In this document: positions 33,348 to 40,037 of the stretch, piece by piece
How the letters are laid out: each line of letters starts with the position of its first letter
Numbering within the stretch: position 1 is the stretch's first letter
Source of the DNA: Salegentibacter maritimus
GTDB taxonomy: Bacteria; Bacteroidota; Bacteroidia; Flavobacteriales; Flavobacteriaceae
Reading direction: 5' to 3'
DNA: 41,897 nucleotides
NCBI RefSeq assembly: GCF_016236915.1
Contig: NZ_JAEHOK010000027.1
Span: 1-41,897 of the forward strand
Notes under the pieces: model-generated
The model's input: the letters and a program-made list of their open reading frames with translations, nothing else
What the model was told of the DNA's origin: nothing
The model's database searches: none
Program-made: the position numbers and the translations under genes

Positions 33348-34535
33348 TTATTGAATAGATTTGGTGACACCAAGAGTTCCTATTTTAAAGGTAAAAGAAT
33401 CTGCATAATTAATACCCCTGCCAGGCTTAAAAATTGCAAAGCCAGCTTTGCTTGTTTCCCTATGCCTGGAATGAATCTCATTATTACTATCCAAAATTTT
33501 TAAAACCACTTCTGTCCCGTCGGGAATATATTGTCCCAGAAAACTAGTTAAGGGCCCCACCTTAATGAAGTTGTTTTCTAAATCGAGCTCTACATTAAAA
33601 TCCTCTATAACAGGCTCATAATCTACTACAACCTCATTACTTTTGGCCATTCCGGTAATATTGGCTGAGATTTTCCAAGTAATGGGCTTTTCGGGGTGTA
33701 GTAATTGTGCCGTGGCCACTCCGTTTATGGTAGCGGCGTAGGTTTTCTGTATTATATTTTCTGAATCTATAATCAAAAACTCTACAAAAGTCCCATCGCC
33801 CACCAGGTTATTAAACTCATCCTTAATTACCGAAGTTTTAACCCTGGTTACCTGGTTTCCATCGGCAAAAGAATGTTCTCTTTGTATGGCAAGTTTAAAA
33901 TCTGTAGCCACCGAAGGATAAACCTGGCTAATCATTTCCTTAGTCTGTAAACCTTTAGAAGTACCTGAAACTATAATGTTACCGACTTTCTCTTTTGAAG
34001 TGATATTCTTCCAGGCAAACATATTTTTTATTTCGATGCTATCTGTTTTCAATACTCCCTGAAAGAATTCTGAAATTTCAACTCCGGTACCATCAGATAA
34101 AGGATTATCAAACCTGTCTGTGGGAATACTTATCAGCATAGAATAATCTTTACCTCCTGCCTGTATACTCCTGGGGCCAAAGTAGTTCTCAATAAGTTTG
34201 GGTTGTAACTCTGGCAAAACCATAACCTTTCCCGACTTCATAAGGCTAACTCCCAATAATTTCCATTTTATAGTTCCTGCTTTTTCTGAAATAAACCCGG
34301 GAACCTCAAATATTACTGAATTACCCACTATTTGAGGAATTAACATAGTTTTACCGTAAGAGCTATTAACGAGCAAACGTGCATCAGCATGAATATTATT
34401 AAACTCCAGCACAAGTTTTTCACCTGCAATTATTTCTTTTGGTATAGGCGATACAGCCTTTCCCGACACAACATCTTCTGCCTTTAAGATGCTAATAATC
34501 AACAAACAAAGCATGAGTAAGTAATTTTTCATCAT
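33348..34535 (-). CDS. Exported protein of unknown function, Ig-like domains
   Basis: 395 aa with a signal peptide (LLMLCLLIISILKAED). I do not recognise the family. The body is beta-rich and reads as three or four Ig-like units: AGEKLVLEFNNIHADARLLVN, an invasin/big-1-like pattern repeated as DRFDNPLSDGTGVEISEF and KDEFNNLVGDGTFVEFLI, and GQYIPDGTEVVLKILD. It starts four bases inside the end of the GT-C-like gene (ATGA overlap) and its stop is six bases before the hydrolase start, so the three are one tightly packed operon. A periplasmic scaffold or polymer-binding role is possible. Confidence 0.7.
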   Translation of the reverse strand: MMKNYLLMLCLLIISILKAEDVVSGKAVSPIPKEIIAGEKLVLEFNNIHADARLLVNSSYGKTMLIPQIVGNSVIFEVPGFISEKAGTIKWKLLGVSLMKSGKVMVLPELQPKLIENYFGPRSIQAGGKDYSMLISIPTDRFDNPLSDGTGVEISEFFQGVLKTDSIEIKNMFAWKNITSKEKVGNIIVSGTSKGLQTKEMISQVYPSVATDFKLAIQREHSFADGNQVTRVKTSVIKDEFNNLVGDGTFVEFLIIDSENIIQKTYAATINGVATAQLLHPEKPITWKISANITGMAKSNEVVVDYEPVIEDFNVELDLENNFIKVGPLTSFLGQYIPDGTEVVLKILDSNNEIHSRHRETSKAGFAIFKPGRGINYADSFTFKIGTLGVTKSIQ

Positions 34536-37500
34536 TTGGGGTTTCCTATATAGTTATTCATTTCAATCTTTAAAAAGTGAAAACCAGCTCCTTCAAACTC
34601 CTGCAGTGCAAGTTTTGATTGTATTAGGTCCCTTACAGGAATTACCTTCCCGGCAATCGATTTGTTCGGCAAGCCATTCACATATATATTTTCCATCGAA
34701 GAATTAATTACCGAAAGTTGACCTAGATCCTGAGGTGAACTTTCAAAATACTGTTTCCGCTGTACTCGAATACCTTCTTGTAAATATTGATGATCTACCC
34801 AGATCAATTCTGAATTCTCATTATAATATGAATATATAAGTTGAGGAATAGTTACTTCTTCTATCCCATAATTAAATAGCATTCCTTTTAATTTTCCATT
34901 TTCAATCTGCAGTTTATTTAAGCTAACACTTTTATAAAGATCTGTAGTAGCCACATTCCCGGCACATTGCAGGTTAAATTTTACGGGGTAAGATTCTAAT
35001 TTAACAGGAGTAAATTCATTAGGGTCAAAGGTTTCTGGAATCACATCCTCTTCATTCAACCAGGCTATACCTTCAAAATCTACCCTAAAGCTACTAATTT
35101 CTTTAGGCATTAGTTTATGTTTTATAACCTGCCTGGCATTATAACTGGCCAGTTCGTTATTGGCTTCATCATATAAAGTTCCTTTAACCACTACATCTGC
35201 AGGAACATGATCTACGTTTTGAATCTCCCCAACTATAGAATACCTGCCATTGAGCACAACAAGCTTAGCCGAGAGTACTTCTAATACAGGCTGCTTTAGT
35301 ACATCTTCATGGTGGGTTTGCTGGGTAGTGATTCTTCTTCTACCGTGATTGTAGAACTCTGTTCGGTTCTGTGAGAATAACTGATCAGCAGGAAGATCTG
35401 TATCCAATTTTGTTGGTTCCATATACCACTTATTATTAATCTTGCTCAACTTATGATGAAACTTCCTTTCAACAATTTCAATAGGCGTCACCCAGGAGGT
35501 AAATACTTTAGCATTTGCCACAGAATCATTTACCCTGCTAACTGCTACGTTAATGCTATCTAGTTTAGCATAAGAACTCAGCACCCCATCACTAACAGAA
35601 ACTTCCAGCATAAACTGGGCAATACTTTTACCGCTTTCAGGATTAAGATAGGAATGTGCCCTTTCAAATTCTTTAAAATCTATCGCATCATAATAGGCTT
35701 TCACTACATTTTCTTCAGAAACCTGATCCTGGTTATCGTTGTATATATAGTAAAGTGAAACTAAAATTACCGCCAAAAGCAAGAAACCGTATATATGGCT
35801 CACTTTTAATACCGCTGGCCTGAACCTATTGTAACTAAGTTGAAACCTTAAAAAATCTGGTTTTTTAAGATCTCCCGTCTTTAATGCATTGAACCAAATT
35901 AGTTGCAAGTTGATAAAAAAAGCGATCAGGACAGTCAATACAGGAATAATTCCCCACATCAATTTTAGAAAGACCGGTACATCCTGAATTCCTATAATCT
36001 TGGATAAAGGGGGAACATTTAATTTCTCCCAAACTACAATTCCATTTTCCAATTGCTGCAATCGCTGCCATCCACTAAAATATAATAAAGGATCATAAAA
36101 CTTATCATTAGAAAAAATATACTTAAGATTATATTTTTCGGGTACGGCAAGGAACTGCTGCAACGAACCTATTCCCTCCACGCCCCTAAACTTCGAATTT
36201 TCCAATCGCTCTACCGCCCTGGTGGTAAGCTCGGGCAATCTCCTGGCCGAATGATAATTTCCATCTACTGTAAGTGCCCGTGTTTGGGCAGAAAGCCAGG
36301 CCATCTGGTCTCCAAACCCCAGGGTTAAAAACCGCCAACGATCGTGCTGATCCTGGTTTAAGAAGTTTACAATAGGTAACATTTTAATACTTTGAGGTTG
36401 CATGGGCCTAAAATACCCCAGGCTTAGCGTGAATACCGTCAAAAAAAGGAATACACCAACCATACAAGCTCCTATCACCCTATGGTATACCGCACCAAAT
36501 TGCTCCTGTATTCTTTTTTTTAGATCTCCCTCAGCAAATCGGTAGGCGAATTCGCCAAATATGGGTAGGGCTATTATAGACCCCCATAGCGTAAACCTAT
36601 CCAGTGTTAAAATATTGAAAGCAGTCTCTCCAAGTAACATTCTTGGTATAGGAGTGGTGCCTCCTGTTCCTAAAATGAATAGCATAGAAAACGATAAACC
36701 GAAGAAAAGATATCTTTTTGAATAGTATCGGTAAAAAATATAGGGAAACAGAAAAAACAAAATTCCCCATGGAATAATAAAAAAAACCAAACCTGAAGAG
36801 GTCACCTCTATAAAACTATCTCTACTACCATGTGGTATAGGCACCTGAGTGATAGGGTTCTTTTTGGTATTAATCCAATATGGTAAAATACATACAATTA
36901 TGGCTACCAACGATGAAAGCCCAAATATTATGATACGTTTAAATAACCGAAAGAATGTCTTTAAAAAAGTTCTAAAAGTCACTTTTGCAAACCCGCCTAC
37001 CTTTTCGGAAGACACGTCCATAATTACCATTCCTATTAATGGGAATATAAAAAATATCATTCCAAATATTGGGGTTACATGATGTGAAGTAACTGTAACA
37101 GCTATTAGAGATAATGCCCTAAAGTAAAATTGCCTTTTACCGGTTTTTATAAACAAATAAATTTCAGGTAAAGAATGCATTAAAACAGAGACCCCAATAA
37201 TACTGGGAAGCTGCCCAAATATATGCAGAGTCTCTACAAAAGATGAAGAAAAAACAGCCAATAAAGCCGCATAACCTGCAACTTTCCTATTGGCGGTTAT
37301 TAAGAGGCTAAACCTGTAAACACCGGTAATAAATAAAACTACCCCGATAATTGCCACTAAGAACATTCCAAATTTAAATCCGCCTATAAAAGAAAACAAA
37401 GCTATGGCTTGATGCACCAGGGGAGGATAGCCCATCACGGTAAACCCGGTATACCATTTATAGTTCCAGGGCTCAAACCAACTATTGGTATAATGTTCGG

Positions 37501-37621
37501 CAAAGAACAAGTGAATTAAAGCATCATAGGTGTTCTCCAGAGTAAAAAATATTGTTGAGGTATGAAAAACGACTCCTATAATTAGAGCAGTGATTAGGTA
37601 TTTATTGGTTGTTTCTTTCAT
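34532..37621 (-). CDS. Large GT-C-like multi-pass membrane protein with periplasmic domains
   Basis: 1029 aa. About twelve membrane helices fill the first 400 residues, with another at about 548-570 and one near 605-625. The first loop holds LENTYDALIHLFFAEHY (Asp33, His37), resembling the acidic loop of GT-C glycosyltransferases and of 6-pyruvoyl-tetrahydropterin-synthase-related membrane proteins. The C-terminal part is periplasmic: an NTF2-like module (ENVVKAYYDAIDFKEFERAHSYLNPESG to NKWYMEPTKL) and a beta-rich domain (VVLNGRYSIVGEIQNVDHVPADVVVKGTLYD). It may polymerise or decorate the polysaccharide using a lipid-linked donor. The next gene overlaps it by four bases. Confidence 0.7.
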   Translation of the reverse strand: MKETTNKYLITALIIGVVFHTSTIFFTLENTYDALIHLFFAEHYTNSWFEPWNYKWYTGFTVMGYPPLVHQAIALFSFIGGFKFGMFLVAIIGVVLFITGVYRFSLLITANRKVAGYAALLAVFSSSFVETLHIFGQLPSIIGVSVLMHSLPEIYLFIKTGKRQFYFRALSLIAVTVTSHHVTPIFGMIFFIFPLIGMVIMDVSSEKVGGFAKVTFRTFLKTFFRLFKRIIIFGLSSLVAIIVCILPYWINTKKNPITQVPIPHGSRDSFIEVTSSGLVFFIIPWGILFFLFPYIFYRYYSKRYLFFGLSFSMLFILGTGGTTPIPRMLLGETAFNILTLDRFTLWGSIIALPIFGEFAYRFAEGDLKKRIQEQFGAVYHRVIGACMVGVFLFLTVFTLSLGYFRPMQPQSIKMLPIVNFLNQDQHDRWRFLTLGFGDQMAWLSAQTRALTVDGNYHSARRLPELTTRAVERLENSKFRGVEGIGSLQQFLAVPEKYNLKYIFSNDKFYDPLLYFSGWQRLQQLENGIVVWEKLNVPPLSKIIGIQDVPVFLKLMWGIIPVLTVLIAFFINLQLIWFNALKTGDLKKPDFLRFQLSYNRFRPAVLKVSHIYGFLLLAVILVSLYYIYNDNQDQVSEENVVKAYYDAIDFKEFERAHSYLNPESGKSIAQFMLEVSVSDGVLSSYAKLDSINVAVSRVNDSVANAKVFTSWVTPIEIVERKFHHKLSKINNKWYMEPTKLDTDLPADQLFSQNRTEFYNHGRRRITTQQTHHEDVLKQPVLEVLSAKLVVLNGRYSIVGEIQNVDHVPADVVVKGTLYDEANNELASYNARQVIKHKLMPKEISSFRVDFEGIAWLNEEDVIPETFDPNEFTPVKLESYPVKFNLQCAGNVATTDLYKSVSLNKLQIENGKLKGMLFNYGIEEVTIPQLIYSYYNENSELIWVDHQYLQEGIRVQRKQYFESSPQDLGQLSVINSSMENIYVNGLPNKSIAGKVIPVRDLIQSKLALQEFEGAGFHFLKIEMNNYIGNPK

Positions 37622-37681
37622 TATAAAACTAATGGTGGTTACTCAATTATAAAAGTAGTACAGGATTTAAACACCTCAAAC

Positions 37682-37772
37682 TCACTGACCGAAAGCAACT
37701 TGCCATTCACCGATAAAAATTAACTACTTTATCTAATTCTCAAAAGCCGAAGGCAGGTTCCATCTATTTTTG
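37682..37772 (+). promoter_or_regulatory. Site B: tandem LytTR-like operator and -7 box upstream of the receiver-GT2 gene
   Basis: TCACTGACCGAAA at 37682-37694 and CCATTCACCGATA at 37703-37715, exactly 21 bp apart, with a weaker TACTTTATCTAAT at 37725-37737 (spacing 22). TATTTTTG at 37765-37772 matches the Bacteroidota -7 box TAnnTTTG, 28 bp after the third copy and 31 bp before the ATG. It lies 61 bp upstream of the divergent GT-C-like gene and may act both ways. Confidence 0.65.
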
Positions 37773-37795
37773 GATTATAAACTAAACTTATTACC

Positions 37796-38998
37796 ATGAA
37801 AATCCTAGCAGTAGACGATCAGCAATTGGTATTAATGCCACTTGAAAAGAGGTTAAAAGAATTAGGCTACACTGTAAAAACAACTACAAATGCCGAAAAT
37901 GCAATAGACCTTTATAGGGAGTTTGAACCAGATCTATTGATAATAGATATCAATATGCCCGGAGTCTCCGGTTTAGAGATCGTACAATATATCCGCATTA
38001 AAATTACCGCAACCAAACCTATTATTGTACTGTCGGGAAATACCGATGACAAATTAATTGTAGAAGGATTTGAACTTGGCATTCAGGATTTCATGAAAAA
38101 ACCATTAAGCCTGGATGAAATTTCTGCCAGAGTTAAAAGACTTATTGGTTCACCGGTCACAGAAAATCTACAAGTATCCACCAATAGTATACTTCAGAAT
38201 AGATGCGTAGGGGTTGTGATTCCCTGTTACAATGAAGAAAAAAGGTTAAAATCTGAAGAGTTCATCAACTTTATAGAAAAAAATAGTGGTTACCACTTAT
38301 GTTTTGTAAATGATGGTAGCAAAGACAATACTCTACAGGTACTGCAAAGTTTGCGAAAAGGAAGGGAAAACTTTATAAGCATTTATAATTGTGAAAAAAA
38401 CGCTGGTAAAGCAGAAGCTGTTAGACAGGGCTTGGTTTATATGTCGCAATTTAAAGATCTGGATTATGTTGGTTTCCTGGATGCCGATCTATCTACAGAC
38501 TTCCAGGATTTTGATGATCTTGTGAAGACTATTGAATCTACAAATTTTCAGATTGTAAACGGATCGCGTATCTCAAGAATGGGTGCAAATATTACCAAAG
38601 AAAGCGCTAGAAAAATAATAAGTAGCACAATAAACCTCCTTATAACCAAAATTGTTGGTATGCCTTTTAAGGATACTCAATGTGGCGCAAAAATTATGAG
38701 AAAGGATCTAATTCCGGTAGCTTTTCAATCGCCTTTTTTAACAAAATGGTTGTTCGATGTAGAAATATTTATGAGAATGAAAAATCATTTTGGATCAGAA
38801 AAAGCGCAAAAAATGATTTGTGAACAACCGTTAAAACGCTGGATCCACGCTGATGGCTCTAAACTTTCTATAAAAGATTCACTCAATATTGGATTTCAGT
38901 TAATAAAAATATACGGAACTTATACGCTTACCCCTTTGTTTACAAAAACAAAACCCGATTTTCAAAAAGAAGATTCATTAAACCCTTTAATAAAATAG
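37796..38998 (+). CDS. Receiver domain fused to a GT2 (DPM1-like) glycosyltransferase
   Basis: 400 aa with two intact domains. Receiver at 1-118: Asp7-Asp8, phosphorylated Asp51 in PDLLIIDINMPGVSG, Ser80 in IVLSGN, Lys102 in FMKKPLS. GT2 domain at 137-385: VGVVIPCYNEEKRL, FVNDGSKDNT, KNAGKAEAVRQGL, the metal-binding FLDADLST (residues 227-234), GSRI and DTQCGAKIMRKDLI. These are the motifs of polyprenyl-phosphate mannosyltransferases that make a lipid-linked sugar donor. No membrane helix is seen at the C-terminus. The fusion implies that phosphorylation switches the enzyme directly. It is at the far end of the polysaccharide locus, under its own operator. Confidence 0.9.
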   Translation: MKILAVDDQQLVLMPLEKRLKELGYTVKTTTNAENAIDLYREFEPDLLIIDINMPGVSGLEIVQYIRIKITATKPIIVLSGNTDDKLIVEGFELGIQDFMKKPLSLDEISARVKRLIGSPVTENLQVSTNSILQNRCVGVVIPCYNEEKRLKSEEFINFIEKNSGYHLCFVNDGSKDNTLQVLQSLRKGRENFISIYNCEKNAGKAEAVRQGLVYMSQFKDLDYVGFLDADLSTDFQDFDDLVKTIESTNFQIVNGSRISRMGANITKESARKIISSTINLLITKIVGMPFKDTQCGAKIMRKDLIPVAFQSPFLTKWLFDVEIFMRMKNHFGSEKAQKMICEQPLKRWIHADGSKLSIKDSLNIGFQLIKIYGTYTLTPLFTKTKPDFQKEDSLNPLIK

Positions 38999-39057
38999 AA
39001 AAAACTACTTAGAATATAGAATGCTCGTCTGCTGTGGCTAGAAGTTATTAAAATTAA

Positions 39058-39085
39058 AAAGCCCTCTCAAAATTGAAAGGGCTTT
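39058..39085. terminator. Bidirectional terminator between convergent genes
   Basis: AAAGCCCT (39058-39065) pairs with AGGGCTTT (39078-39085). The stem extends past one mismatch by two more pairs, leaving an AT-rich loop. A T-run follows on the minus strand and TTTA on the plus strand. It lies between the receiver-GT2 gene and the outer-membrane protein gene. Confidence 0.75.
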
Positions 39086-39112
39086 ACTTACGTAAATTAT
39101 TTATAAATAATA

Positions 39113-39991
39113 TTAAAACTGAAATGCATACTGAATTTTCAAGCCAAATGCCAGGGTTTTAACTTCATCTAAATCCTGTATTTCACGGGCTGACAACAAG
39201 CTGCTAAAAGCAAAGTCTGTAGGGGCCTGGGCATTATAATGAACAAACCTCTCCCCTGAGGTGTCTGGCTTAATATCATTTAATCCGTAATCTAGAAAAA
39301 GCCCCATATAAAGCGACCTATTATTCTCCAACATTAATTTCACACCGCTTTCCAAATGAGCTACAAAATTTGTTTTTAGGTCGAGCTCAGATTTAGAATT
39401 ATTTACAGCTTTAAATTCGCCAAAACCTGCAAATGTAGGACTGGTAAGTTCCACGTCATACTGTGAATAATATCCGCTGGTTTCTAGTGAACCGGCCGAA
39501 CTTTGGTATTCTGAATTTAAAACTAAACCTGCTTTAACTCCGGCAGCTGCATAAAACCTGGTCGTACCAAGCGATTCGTATTGAACCTGAAGAGGTATAT
39601 TTAAAAAGTAAACCTCCTGGTTCTCTGAAAAATTTGAAGCTGCATATCTAAATTCAAAAGATTCTGCCTCAGAATCCTGAGTCATATACGCCCCTTGGGC
39701 AGTAGGTACAAAAATGGCCCCTTCCATATACTGCAATTCGGCACCTGTCCCAAGGCTCCAATTTTCAGTTAGGTAATAGGAATATTTGGCCCCAAGACCA
39801 AAACCATTTTCCAATTCACTACTCGCTCCTAAAGCTTCATAATTAAGCTTAGAAAAAGAGCCCTGTAGGTAAAAGGAAACTTCGTTATTAGACTGGGCAA
39901 ATGTCGCCATATTAGCACTAAGTAAACTTAGTGCTAATATAAGACCTAAAGTAACTCTACTAGTTACGTTGTTTATATTGCTATTTTTCAT
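39113..39991 (-). CDS. Outer-membrane beta-barrel protein (porin-like)
   Basis: 292 aa from the ATG at 39991; an ATG at 40006 and a TTG at 40021 are in frame. A signal peptide (LGLILALSLLSANMATFAQ) is followed by a barrel of alternating strands: EVSFYLQGSFSKLNYEA, GFGLGAKYSYYLTENWSLGTGAELQY, YFLNIPLQVQYESLG, RFYAAAGVKAGLVLNSEYQ and a closing LAFGLKIQYAFQF that ends in Phe, as barrel proteins do. It belongs to the broad outer-membrane beta-barrel group of Bacteroidota; function and partner are unknown. It lies 46 bp after the T9SS gene and is probably co-transcribed with it. Confidence 0.8.
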   Translation of the reverse strand: MKNSNINNVTSRVTLGLILALSLLSANMATFAQSNNEVSFYLQGSFSKLNYEALGASSELENGFGLGAKYSYYLTENWSLGTGAELQYMEGAIFVPTAQGAYMTQDSEAESFEFRYAASNFSENQEVYFLNIPLQVQYESLGTTRFYAAAGVKAGLVLNSEYQSSAGSLETSGYYSQYDVELTSPTFAGFGEFKAVNNSKSELDLKTNFVAHLESGVKLMLENNRSLYMGLFLDYGLNDIKPDTSGERFVHYNAQAPTDFAFSSLLSAREIQDLDEVKTLAFGLKIQYAFQF

Positions 39992-40037
39992 ATTTGTTTT
40001 AATCATTAAAGTAAATTTCAATAAGCATAAAACTATC

